A DNA stretch of 64,000 bases. Origin: Halohasta litorea. GTDB taxonomy: Archaea; Halobacteriota; Halobacteria; Halobacteriales; Haloferacaceae. The notes below the pieces were generated by a model that had not been told where the DNA came from, did not search any database, and saw only the letters and a program-made list of their open reading frames with translations. This document shows positions 25,436 through 35,600 of this stretch, piece after piece (position 1 is the stretch's first letter; each line of letters opens with the position of its first letter). The position numbers and the translations under genes are program-made. The stretch covers positions 232,995 to 296,994 of the forward strand of contig NZ_JANHDJ010000006.1 in NCBI RefSeq assembly GCF_024494645.1, written 5' to 3'.

Positions 25436-27892
25436 ATGAGCAATCAGAAGCGAACCCTTACCGTTCTAGTCGTAGCTATCGCTGCGTTGGCTGTGGCTGG
25501 AGTCGGTTTTGGAATGGTCAGTGGACAGATCTTGTCCGAGGAAACATACTACGAAGAGGAATTCGAGAACACCTCCCATGTTGATCCAGATCAATACGAT
25601 CTGGAAGAGATGGACGAGATGTTCTTCGGCGGAACTCGCGAAAATCACAATAATGTCGCACTATACCGTGTAACGAACGACGGAAGCAGCCATCTCTGGC
25701 GATCTCGGACCAATAACAACGGCAGGATAGCGGGTATTGCCGTCATTGACGATGGAAGCATGGTGGCACACACCGACACAGATAGAAACGAACTTCGCAT
25801 GAGGAGAGCGGACACTGGCGAACTCGTTTGGTCCGTTTCTGACTCGAGCCGTCATCTGCGTGCAACCTCCGACGGCAAACTCATCACATCGTCTTTGGGG
25901 GGCCGAGTAAGTGCGTACTCCAAGGAAGTGAACGAATCAACAGGCGAGCCAAACCAATACTGGCAGGTGAATATAAATCCCGACATTAGGTTTACTAAGA
26001 TTCACCCCGACGGGGACAAAATGTACTACGGTGGCCATGCTGGTGTTGGCCTACTCAACCTCTCCGATGGGTCCTCTCTCTGGCACATCGATCAGAGCAA
26101 CCCGACCAGCGATGCTGAGGGCTCTATCTACTCTGGCGCAATTGAGCCAGATAGTGGTGACTTGTTCTACCACGACCGCGGTGACCAGATGTTCAAACGT
26201 GTTGACGATACTGGTAGTCTTGTTGCTGAGTACCCTGACAGCACCGGAAACAGCTACTACAGTACAATGCACATCGGCCCGCGTGGTTACATCTTCGCAC
26301 ATGGCAACGATGCTGTCCACAAATTCAGTCAAACATTCTCTGAAGAATGGGCATATGACGTGGGTAACAACCCACGTGCCGATGTTGACACCATGACGGT
26401 CGACGCGAACCAAAATGTCTACACCGGAACCTCCAGAAATGGTGGTCGTTGGTACAAAATCGATGGCGAAACAGGCGATCTCAAATGGAGATATAGACCT
26501 GGTGGCGGTAACGACGACGAAACGCCCGGCACTGGTGCACTGAACTCTCTGAACGAGAACTTTGGATTCCCGAACTACCAAGGCCAGCCCGATACACAGG
26601 ATGCTAGTGAGTTGGCTTCAATCGATGGGTTCAGCGGTGCTGTGTATAACCCTGGATTCTGGAGCACCCAGAGTGAACCAACCCTGTCCGCAGCTGGGGA
26701 CATCACGAGATCCTTCAGTGAATCTGCAATCACAGAAGACGGCGTTCGCAACGTCTACGTGATTGCGACCGTAGAGACTGGTAACGAACCCGTTGACGCC
26801 TCTATCAGACAGTTCGGTCAAGAAGTCGGCTCTGGGAGTATCTCCGGAAACTCCCGATCGGAGCTGACTGTTGAGTTTGAACCTCAGACACACGAGTTCG
26901 ACTACACTCTCTCGTCAGATACGGCCTTCGAGATCGTCGACCTCAAGCTCGTGACGCTACAGGAAACGACCGAGGGCGACCCATTGACTGCTGAGGGTCC
27001 CGTTGTCCTTGATGCTGATCAGGGATATGACCGAACTGTCGGCGTGCTTATCAGCGCACTCGACATCTCGACGACCCACCTGCTGATCATCGTCATGATC
27101 GCACTCGTCGTCGGGTTCATGGTGTTCACGTACACGAAGAGTGTTCGCGGACAGGAACTCGCCCAATCACTGCTATTCGGCGCAATCATCGCCGGGGTTG
27201 TAATAATCGGGGTGGTTCCGACGTTCAACCTCGCCTCCTGGGTCTTCACTGGGGACATCGATCGGGCTCCCCTTGCGAACCCCGCACTCGAGGCGGAACC
27301 CCCGACGTACTACAGCACTGAGTTCCAAGACGGGACGATGAATGGTTGGCAGTTCGACTACCAGCGATCGAGTGGAGAAGCTCGCCCTGTCTCTGTTGGT
27401 GAAACCTTCAACCTCGACTTTAGTGGAACACCAAATGAAGCAGGGGCGGTCAGATATGACGAACATATCTCGTTGGGGAACGCCTTAGACACGGGCTTCG
27501 TCGACGTGAGGGGGATCGCAAGCGGTCAATCTGGTCTTGTTGGGCCTGTTCACGAGACGACTATGAACATGCGCGTGTACGTCACGGAAGATGGCAACCT
27601 CGAATCGGGCGACATGCTCGACCCGGACACGAACTACGTCAGAGAAGAGGGGGACAACATCGACACGTTCGTCCAGAACCACGAGCACGCCGTTGCTGTT
27701 GAAGAGGTCGCCCTCTCATTCAACGGCGAGGTTGTGACCAACGACCACATGGTCACATTCCCGCTTGAGGGAGAGTACGTCCACGTCGTACTAGTCGCAT
27801 CCGACAACCGGGACGACGTCGCAGCAGAAGCCCAACTCGCCCACGTGCGTATTGGAGCAACTGTCGAAGGCATCGGCGAACAAGGAGAATAA
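25436..27892 (+). CDS. Large membrane-anchored beta-propeller-like envelope protein
   Basis: 818 residues from ATG 25436, 43 bases after TATAAA (25393). An N-terminal signal/anchor (residues 7-30) leads to an external part. Residues ~65-400 contain repeated WD/PQQ-like blades such as GSSHLWRSRTNNNG, TGELVWSVSDSSRHLRATSDGKLITSS, GSSLWHIDQSNP and GDLKWRYRPGGG. A beta-sandwich domain and two membrane spans (about 547-568 and 578-598) follow. The last ~200 residues are again external-looking. It lies directly before a pilin-like gene and VirB3/VirB4-like genes, so it is probably a structural part of the secretion or conjugation apparatus, perhaps for recipient contact. The equivalent position in the second block is taken by the 742-residue protein at 49508. 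Confidence 0.7.
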   Translation: MSNQKRTLTVLVVAIAALAVAGVGFGMVSGQILSEETYYEEEFENTSHVDPDQYDLEEMDEMFFGGTRENHNNVALYRVTNDGSSHLWRSRTNNNGRIAGIAVIDDGSMVAHTDTDRNELRMRRADTGELVWSVSDSSRHLRATSDGKLITSSLGGRVSAYSKEVNESTGEPNQYWQVNINPDIRFTKIHPDGDKMYYGGHAGVGLLNLSDGSSLWHIDQSNPTSDAEGSIYSGAIEPDSGDLFYHDRGDQMFKRVDDTGSLVAEYPDSTGNSYYSTMHIGPRGYIFAHGNDAVHKFSQTFSEEWAYDVGNNPRADVDTMTVDANQNVYTGTSRNGGRWYKIDGETGDLKWRYRPGGGNDDETPGTGALNSLNENFGFPNYQGQPDTQDASELASIDGFSGAVYNPGFWSTQSEPTLSAAGDITRSFSESAITEDGVRNVYVIATVETGNEPVDASIRQFGQEVGSGSISGNSRSELTVEFEPQTHEFDYTLSSDTAFEIVDLKLVTLQETTEGDPLTAEGPVVLDADQGYDRTVGVLISALDISTTHLLIIVMIALVVGFMVFTYTKSVRGQELAQSLLFGAIIAGVVIIGVVPTFNLASWVFTGDIDRAPLANPALEAEPPTYYSTEFQDGTMNGWQFDYQRSSGEARPVSVGETFNLDFSGTPNEAGAVRYDEHISLGNALDTGFVDVRGIASGQSGLVGPVHETTMNMRVYVTEDGNLESGDMLDPDTNYVREEGDNIDTFVQNHEHAVAVEEVALSFNGEVVTNDHMVTFPLEGEYVHVVLVASDNRDDVAAEAQLAHVRIGATVEGIGEQGE

Positions 27893-27996
27893 CCACAACT
27901 GGGGGGAAACAATCATATCCCCCGGTTTAGAATAGCGACTTAACGGGTTCTCAAACCCTTGTCGCACGAGCCAAACCAAACCTACAACGAGCCAAA

Positions 27997-28365
27997 ATGA
28001 CGACCTCAACGAAATCCAATACGCGGGCCACGCTGAAGTGGAGTGCTGCCTTCGCGTTAGTAACGACCTTGCTTGTCGGTGAAGCAGCGGCCACCGGCAG
28101 CCCCAGTACAATCATCCAAACATCCGTCACCGAACTCGAGATCATCAGCCTACTCGGCCGGATCCACGAGCTGCTCCGGAACATCGCGTACCTACTCGGT
28201 CCGATCATCCTGCTCCACGGCATCACGCTGTGGGCACTCGGCAGTAAGAACTCCTCGTGGTCGCAGGCAGGCTACACCGCCATGGTCGGCGGCTTCATCC
28301 TGTTCGGTCTCGCACTCGCGATGGACATCCTGCTCCAGTTAGCAGCGTTCATCGGCGACGTCTGA
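27997..28365 (+). CDS. VirB2/TrbC-like pilin candidate
   Basis: 122 residues: a signal-like hydrophobic segment ending in GEAAATG (residues 14-34), then two membrane helices (about 62-83 and 92-118) joined by a short polar loop (LGSKNSSWSQAG). This size and topology are those of VirB2/TrbC conjugative pilins. It lies between the propeller protein and the VirB3-like gene, the order of T4SS operons. There is no direct similarity I can prove by eye; two further pilin-like genes with the same plan occur at 48057 and 48686. Confidence 0.6.
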   Translation: MTTSTKSNTRATLKWSAAFALVTTLLVGEAAATGSPSTIIQTSVTELEIISLLGRIHELLRNIAYLLGPIILLHGITLWALGSKNSSWSQAGYTAMVGGFILFGLALAMDILLQLAAFIGDV

Positions 28366-28372
28366 TAGGGAC

Positions 28373-28402
28373 GAAACGCCCTAACTCCGTTTCATATTTT
28401 TC
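28373..28402 (+). terminator. Stem-loop plus T-tract after pilin gene
   Basis: GAAACG (28373-28378) pairs with CGTTTC (28388-28393), followed by ATATTTTTCG. It may limit read-through into the next gene, which has its own promoter. Confidence 0.4.
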
Positions 28403-28465
28403 GCAACCCTGACCGAGGGGTATGTCCGCACAGATATCTTATCAAATAAACAGGACAACGCCCAA

Positions 28466-28480
28466 AGATATATTATAGCG
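28466..28480 (+). promoter_or_regulatory. Promoter of VirB3/VirB4 genes
   Basis: AGATATATTATAGC carries overlapping TATA elements about 35 bases before the ATG at 28503. Confidence 0.45.
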
Positions 28481-28502
28481 GTCTGGGTTGACATAGACGA
28501 AG

Positions 28503-29624
28503 ATGGAGCCAGTCCCTGTCGCTGAGAAGTTGCTCAAAACGAAGCTCTTTGGCTTTTCATTACAGCGACTTCTACAGTCATACCTCGTTCCGATGGCTCC
28601 TGGCCTCATTCTGACCGTTCTCAACTTCCCCGCAATCATCTTCGGTCCGGCCGTGCTTGTGGGGGGCGCGATCGGGACGGCTGTCTACGTCCGAACACCA
28701 GAGGGACAGAGTCCAGCTGCGTTCCTGTTCGGTATGGTCCGGTACTATCTCGGGCCTGATCGATTCATGTGGAAGCCGATCCAGACACAAACAGATCCCG
28801 TTGAGATTCAGGATGGACCAGAGAACACGCAGACGGAGAAGCCACCCGAAGAGGACCACGACACCAACGCCATGTTTGGAGACGAAAACACAATTGAGAA
28901 CCTCGACTTTGAAGCGGTCCATGACGACGGCGTCATCGAAACGGATGAAGCGTACGCGCTGATGATCGAGATCGAACCCCGGCCGTGGTTGATCTTGGAT
29001 AGTCAGTCCCGAAAGGCGGTGTATCACTCCTTCTCACAATTCCTCATGGGGGTGAAATCACCAATTCAAATTTTCACCCTCCCCGTCCCGTTCAACGCAG
29101 AGGAATACGCCGAGAACGTCAAGAAGACGAACAAGAATAAGCCCCCCAACGAGAGCAAGTATCTCGAATTCGGTCGAATCCACCACGTTCAGTGGTTGGA
29201 GAAGACGATTGAAATGGGGGAGATCAGAGATCGCCGCCACTTCATCACTGTAACTGCTCAGAAGTACGAAGAACACGAGGAGGCAGGCGCGGGCTCTTTC
29301 CTCGATCGGTTCAGGCCCAAGGGCTCGAAGGTTGACCAGGAGAAGCGATACGATGAACTCTGGTCGCGGGCAGACAACGTGAAATCAGCTCTCCCCCGGA
29401 CGGGTGTAGATACCAACGCCATCGACAACCGAGACGATGCGTTGGAAGTCCTCTACTACTACTACAAGGGCCGAGACCCGCCGGCTTCACTAGACCACGG
29501 CTGGCTGACGAAAGGCCCGACCGACGCAGACAGCACGCCTTCCGGCACCGAGACCATCCAAGACACCGCCCAGACAACGCCCGAAGCAGACGATCCAACC
29601 AACCCCCCACGACCAGCAGACTAA
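28503..29624 (+). CDS. VirB3/PrgI-like membrane protein with VirB4 N-terminal-like domain
   Basis: 373 residues. The N-terminal hairpin of two membrane spans (about 28-48 and 50-64) followed by TPEGQSPAAFLFGMVRYYLGPDRFMW is the PrgI/VirB3 pattern. After a linker comes an alpha/beta domain (DDGVIETDEAYALMIEIEPRPWLILDSQSRKAVYHSFSQFLMGVKSPIQIFTLPVPFN) that resembles the N-terminal domain of VirB4 proteins. Split or fused VirB3-VirB4 arrangements are common in type IV secretion. The ATPase itself is the next gene, 80 bases downstream. The C-terminal tail is Thr/Pro/Asp-rich. Confidence 0.7.
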   Translation: MEPVPVAEKLLKTKLFGFSLQRLLQSYLVPMAPGLILTVLNFPAIIFGPAVLVGGAIGTAVYVRTPEGQSPAAFLFGMVRYYLGPDRFMWKPIQTQTDPVEIQDGPENTQTEKPPEEDHDTNAMFGDENTIENLDFEAVHDDGVIETDEAYALMIEIEPRPWLILDSQSRKAVYHSFSQFLMGVKSPIQIFTLPVPFNAEEYAENVKKTNKNKPPNESKYLEFGRIHHVQWLEKTIEMGEIRDRRHFITVTAQKYEEHEEAGAGSFLDRFRPKGSKVDQEKRYDELWSRADNVKSALPRTGVDTNAIDNRDDALEVLYYYYKGRDPPASLDHGWLTKGPTDADSTPSGTETIQDTAQTTPEADDPTNPPRPAD

Positions 29625-29704
29625 TGTCATCTGGACGAAAACGACTGGTCACTACCCACGTCTCGCCGTAAGAACAGCGGCTACACTATCATCCACATCA
29701 CACT

Positions 29705-32563
29705 ATGGCTATCAAAGACAACATCAAGGACAACTTCAACGACCTCATCGGAAGAGACACAGACACCGATGAAGGCGGTCGACTCGACATCGACAGTCTA
29801 GACGGTGAGCAACTCCAAGACGCGATCGAATACCTCGAAGCGATCGGGCGGGAAACGAAGCGAGCAGACATCGAGGAGGCCGCTTACTACCTCGATACTG
29901 TCGACGACGACATCGAGCTCTTCTCTGCGTTCGAAACAGGGGAAGAGCGAGGTCGTGTCGATCGTTCCATCGTCGCCCCGAACAACATGGAGCGGGAAAC
30001 GAAATGGCACACTCGTGACGGGGACTTTTATCAGATCCTCACCACGACCAGCCTCCCGCGTCTTGTGACCCCCGGATGGTTGATCCCAGTTACGCTTTCA
30101 GAACACGACGTCCGACTCTCGATGCACATCAAGCCTCGAGACACCTCATCTGTGAAGGGGCGGCTTCAACAGCGACTAACGCAGATGAAAAGCGCGATTC
30201 AGTGGAAGCAGCGCCGGGGCCGGACCGACGTCTACGAAGAGGAACACGAGCGAAAGGAACTGGAGCGTCTCCTCCGCAACGTGATCGAGGGGACAACCAA
30301 GCTGTTCAACTTCTCGTTCTACATGGAGGTCCACGCCAACACTCTCGACGAGCTTGAGGAAGCCAGCCGGAGTGTCCAGCGAAAAGTGTCCGAACAAGGC
30401 ATGGACCTAGCACCCGTCGAGGGCCGGCAAATCGAGAGCCAGCAAGCGATTGCCCCTGTCGGAACAGACCCCATCCGCAACAACAATACGGTTCAACTGG
30501 AGGCACTCGCGACGTTCTTCAATTTCGTTGAGCCGCCCGTTATTCAGCCAGAGGGCGTCCACTTCGGATTCGACGACAACAAGCGGCCCGTCATCGTCGA
30601 CCGATTCGACCTTAGTGGATACTCAAAGGTTGTCACCGGGAAGATTGGCGGTGGGAAGACCTTCTCCGTCAAGATGGCCATGTACCGCCGCCAGCTCAAC
30701 GATCCCGACATCAGGACGATAATCTTCGACCCGCTCGGAGACGACTTCGTGGACTTCACCGAGAAGATCGACGGAACCGTCATCAAGTTCGGCGGCGAAG
30801 ACCGCATCAACCCGCTCCAGATCGAACCGCCGACCAACAACGAAGAGGCAACCGACCTCTACACGAAGAAGGTCCGGAGCGTCATCGAGATTCTGAAGAC
30901 CTACTTCGACCAAGCAGAACGCGGTGGGATGGACGCTGGCGAAGAGGGCGTCATCTCTCAGTGTATCCACTACGCATACGCCAAAAAGGGGATCACCGCA
31001 GACCCCGAAACGTTCCACCACGAGTCGCCAATCCTTGACGATGTGATCGAGGGTGTACGGGTCGTCGCCCAGGGGGGCCTCAATTCCGAGACCTCGCCCG
31101 TCAACCAAGCGATGGCCGACGGTGCGGGAACGCTAGCGGACTGTCCGACTCGGACGAAGGAGATCGTCATGGACCCGTCCGACCAGCACATCAAGCTCGC
31201 TCAGAACCTCGTCCCGAAGTTTGAGTCGTTCAAAGAAGGCTCAGTCAACAACAACCTCAACGGCCATACGAACATCAAGCTCGACGACCGCACCGTCTGT
31301 TTCGACATGGAGGCGTTCGCAGACACGGGCGAGATGCCGCTGATCATGCACACGATGCTGGACTGGGCCTACCAGGAGGCTCGCAGAAGCCCCCACCGGA
31401 TCGACATCACGTTCGAGGAGGTTCACTACTTGTTAGACCGCCCCGGCGCTCGGAACCTACTCAACCTCTTCATCCGCCACTCGCGCCACTTCGATGCGGG
31501 CCTGACGTTGATCTCACAGACGCCGGACGAGTTCCTAGAGAACGACCAGAAACGCGAAATCTACGACAACTGCGACATTAAGCAGCTGTTCTACCAAGAG
31601 AACGTCTCGGACAGGCTGATCGACTACTTCGACTTCAGTAGCGAGGAGGCTCGATTCCTCCGACAAGCAGCGAGAGGGAAGAACTCTGGCTTCTCAGAGT
31701 GTCTCCTGTCGACTTCAGAACACGGGCGGCGGCGTCTCGAGATCTGGACTGAGGACTTCGAGCGCCACATGATCGAAGAAACGCTCGACATCGAAGAGTA
31801 CGCGAGACAGCAAGGCCACGAAGTCGGCCCCTCGGGCAAAAACAACGACGAGAGCAACTTCGGCTCGTCCGTCCCCACAGAGGTTTCTCCCGAGCAAGAG
31901 TCCGGACCGACAGACGGGTTCGACGGTTCCCCACCGACCGGCCCTGCCGTGGACACCACCGAATACGACCACGAGACATTCGAGAAAGGCCAAACAGAAT
32001 CTGCCCCGGAACCAGAAAATCAGGAAGTGCGCGACCCCTTCCGGGTTAGCAAGCCGGCGGGCAACCCCGAGGTCCCAAGCGAATTCGAAGATGAACAGCC
32101 CACCGACGACACACCATCCGCCCCCCACCGTGACTCCGAGGCATCCACCCGGCCCGAGTCGGCTGTTGAGAATTCGGCACCCACGACCCCACCGGGAGAC
32201 CCCTTCGAGGAAGGGACCGTCGAGGACGAACCCAACCGAGAGCCCCCCGTCGAAAGTTCGGACACCGACCCATCGACACAGAGCGAGTCCCCGGACGCAC
32301 GTGACCAGATCGATGACGATACCGAATCGGAAGATACGCTCCTCGACCGCATCCTCCCCAACCGAGGCGGTTCAAGCGACGACGAGGAGGGGGGCATCTC
32401 TGAAACGGTAGACGAACACGAGAGCGAACAGGAAGACGGCCAAACGAGCCCGCTACCCGCGAAGATCGAGGCCTTCGCGGACACCGAGTTTGGCAGCTGG
32501 GCAATCAAGATGGTCCCACTGGTCATCATCATTATTGCCCTCATCGCACTCCTCGTCTTGTAG
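29705..32563 (+). CDS. VirB4-like conjugation/secretion ATPase with C-terminal membrane anchor
   Basis: 952 residues. Walker A is GKIGGGKT (about 312-319) and Walker B lies in DITFEEVHYLLDR (about 567-579). ISQTPDEFLEN follows as the sensor glutamine region, and IRTIIFDPLGDDFVDF follows the first strand. This is the HerA/FtsK superfamily, VirB4 branch, the energising ATPase of type IV secretion. The segment from about 700 to 920 is acidic and disordered. The protein ends in a strongly hydrophobic helix (IKMVPLVIIIIALIALLVL) like a tail anchor, unusual for VirB4. It sits between the VirB3-like and VirB6-like genes. Confidence 0.85.
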   Translation: MAIKDNIKDNFNDLIGRDTDTDEGGRLDIDSLDGEQLQDAIEYLEAIGRETKRADIEEAAYYLDTVDDDIELFSAFETGEERGRVDRSIVAPNNMERETKWHTRDGDFYQILTTTSLPRLVTPGWLIPVTLSEHDVRLSMHIKPRDTSSVKGRLQQRLTQMKSAIQWKQRRGRTDVYEEEHERKELERLLRNVIEGTTKLFNFSFYMEVHANTLDELEEASRSVQRKVSEQGMDLAPVEGRQIESQQAIAPVGTDPIRNNNTVQLEALATFFNFVEPPVIQPEGVHFGFDDNKRPVIVDRFDLSGYSKVVTGKIGGGKTFSVKMAMYRRQLNDPDIRTIIFDPLGDDFVDFTEKIDGTVIKFGGEDRINPLQIEPPTNNEEATDLYTKKVRSVIEILKTYFDQAERGGMDAGEEGVISQCIHYAYAKKGITADPETFHHESPILDDVIEGVRVVAQGGLNSETSPVNQAMADGAGTLADCPTRTKEIVMDPSDQHIKLAQNLVPKFESFKEGSVNNNLNGHTNIKLDDRTVCFDMEAFADTGEMPLIMHTMLDWAYQEARRSPHRIDITFEEVHYLLDRPGARNLLNLFIRHSRHFDAGLTLISQTPDEFLENDQKREIYDNCDIKQLFYQENVSDRLIDYFDFSSEEARFLRQAARGKNSGFSECLLSTSEHGRRRLEIWTEDFERHMIEETLDIEEYARQQGHEVGPSGKNNDESNFGSSVPTEVSPEQESGPTDGFDGSPPTGPAVDTTEYDHETFEKGQTESAPEPENQEVRDPFRVSKPAGNPEVPSEFEDEQPTDDTPSAPHRDSEASTRPESAVENSAPTTPPGDPFEEGTVEDEPNREPPVESSDTDPSTQSESPDARDQIDDDTESEDTLLDRILPNRGGSSDDEEGGISETVDEHESEQEDGQTSPLPAKIEAFADTEFGSWAIKMVPLVIIIIALIALLVL

Positions 32564-32662
32564 TCCCCATCGGGGGGTTAACTCACCGACATACTGATTA
32601 CCCCCGGTTAAGAAGTAGAATTCAACGAAGCACACCCCCATCCCAGATACACATCCATATCC

Positions 32663-35600
32663 ATGAATCCAACAATCCTCGGGAGTTTTCTCTGGTATAG
32701 CACCTTCCTCATCGCAGAGGGGCTTATCGATCGGTTCTTTTCATTTGCTCCAGAGTTCCTCATGGACGCGGGCAGGGGGGTCTTAGATGCGCTCCTCGAT
32801 TTCGACTTAACCGACTTCATCATCATCGACCCGACCCCGTACGGAAATGCCGATGAAGCATGGATGAGCATGTTTGAGATCTCTCTCGCTCTCTTCCCAA
32901 TCATGATCATCTTGGGTCTCCTCTCAATGCCGTTTGCAGATGAGCAGAAGACCAGCCTCTGGAGACAGGGGCTCCGAATCGTCGGCGTTGTCGCCCTAAT
33001 GGCTGTCAGCCGACCGATCATCGGATTCGGCGTCGATGTTTCCAACGCGCTCACTCTCGCAATTCTCCCCGATGCCGGGCAAATAACTGGCATGTTGAAT
33101 CCGGTCAGTGGCGGAATGCTTAGCATCGGTGTTCTAACTGCTGGTGGAATCATCATCGCGGCTTCCGCCGCAATTCTGGTGAAGGTGGTTATCGCGGTGT
33201 TCATCGCCCTCGCGATCGTTCTCACACTCCTCCAGATGAGAATCTTCCTCATCTACATCGTCTACATCGCCTCACCTCTCCTCATCGTCTTCTGGTATGC
33301 GGACTGGGGGCTTCTCGAGTCGGTCAATGAGTTCGCAAACAAATGGTTCCGGATGGGCACGTACACCCTCCTGTCCGGCCCCATCATCGCGATTATCATG
33401 CTCTCAATGGTCACAATCGCGTCTGACCCCGTGGCGGCAGACAACACCATCGCCGGTCTGTGGACGTACATGACGCTCATCCTGTGCTTCCCATTCATAA
33501 TGATCGCATCCGTCTGGAAAATCGTCTCTTGGGCGGGCGAACCCATCGGTGCCGGACAGGCGATGACTGGGATGGCTATGGCAGGCGGCGCTGCTCTCGG
33601 CGCAGTCTCCGGAAAGCTCGGTGGTGCTGCGGGAGAAGCGGCACAGAGCGGGTCAAGCGCCGCTGAGCAAGCAAGCGGCATGGGCGGTGGTGGGGGTGGT
33701 GCCAGTGGCGGTGGTGGCGGTGGTGGCGGTTCCGGTGGAAGCAGCACTACTGGCTCAGGAACGGGAGGGGCAGCGGGCTCTGGGAGTGGCCTCAACGACG
33801 TGATGTCGAGCCAATCTGGAGAGACCATCAAAAGCTCCAGCACGGAGTCTCAGGGTGGCGTCGCCGGAGACATGCCCGGCGGGACCGGAGCTGAAGCCGG
33901 CGGCCCCTCCGACGAGGTCACTGGCGTTGCCGGTTCCTCCGAAGCGTCTGAACCCAAAGGCTACATCGAAGGTGGTGTCTCTCGTGCGAAAGACTTCAAG
34001 GACCGAAACAAGTCCCGCATCTCGAACGCCGTCAGCAGCGTCTCTTCCAAAGCGGCAAGCAAGGGCTCGCCTGCGAACTTGGAACGGCTCTACGGCGATT
34101 ACAAGCAACAGAAAGGAGACAAACGGGGAGCACAACTCGATCAGTTCAACGACTCCGTCGACTGGAGTCAGGGTGAACACGGTGCGATCGACATCGACCA
34201 AGCTGGCGAAAGCTTAGGCACGACGCCGCAAGAAGGCCAAGGGGTGTCCGAACTCACCGAAGATGGGAAGTTCGGATACTTGGACGAAGACGGCGAACTC
34301 CAAGTTTCCTCTGTGGGCTCGAATCGGGGCCGACTCCGCGGAGAACAGAACGACCAGTACGAACAAGCACAGGCCCACCACGAGCACGCCGACGAACTCG
34401 ACGAGAAGATGTCTCACCATGCAGAGCGTCTTCAGAAAACCCGAAACAACATCAACAAGCACGGTAGTGATGTTGCTGATGCCTTCTTCAAAGAAGGCAT
34501 GAAAGGGACGATCGGAGCTCAGTCACCGTATCTAATGGCCGGTGGTGGGTTCGGTGGCGGTGGCGGCGGAGGCGGCGGTAGTGGCGGTGGTGGCGGCGCG
34601 GCCCCGCAAGCATCAGAAGGGGGACAAGGTCACGAAGGCCCTGGACGACACCCGCCCGCGAACATCAATGCTGGCGATGTCACCGAAAACGCTGAGACAG
34701 TCGCAGAATCTGGAGAGCGATTCGATCTCTCCGACGATGTCCAGCTTCAGTCCTCACCCAACGCTACCGCAGAAGGACACGCACAAGAGTTCTCTGTCCA
34801 CGATCCCGAGAGCGGTGACCAACTTGGAGACCTCGCCGTCGGGGAGGATGCCGACATGCGCTTCTCACACGGGGATACAGCCCGTCTTGGGAATCTAACC
34901 ACCTCTGAGGACAGCGATGGGAACTTCCAGATGATGGCAGATGAGCATTCCCGGACCTTCGATGAAAACGAGGTCCGTGTAGACGAGATGATCGGCGACA
35001 GCAGCATAGAGGGCGATAAGACAAAAGTGTCCGACGTTACCCTTCAAGAGGACCCCAACAACGAGGGGAACTACTACGCGCAAGCAGAGAACGGAGCGCG
35101 AACGCCTGTTCATGCTGGTAGCGAAGAAGCAAACGAAAGCCTCTCAGAAGCCGTCGGCGATCGGGTTGACCTCGAGGGAGTAACCGAACAACGCTACGGC
35201 TTCAGCGAGGATACCCACACCGGATACGAGGGGGCCCACAACTACAACTCACTCAGAATCGGCGGATCCGGAGAAGGTGGCTCAAAGACGAGTGAGAGTA
35301 GCACTTCCGAAGGATACGGGATCTACGACGCCGACACGCGGGGTAGTAGTGAAACAACCACAGAGACTTCCGCGTCGGGAGGTTCAGGAACCGAAGGTTC
35401 GGGCGAGACCGACACCACGACTACCACCGAGCCGGGATCCGAATCCGAACGTTCCACCGACTCAAGCGAAGCGGATTGGGATGTGAGCACTTCTGCCGGT
35501 AGCTCTACGACCACGAGTGCCGCAACATCGGGTGGTTCCAGTGGCGGTTCATCTGACTCCTCATTCGGTGGAGTCTCCTCACCATCGGGCGGAAGTTCAC

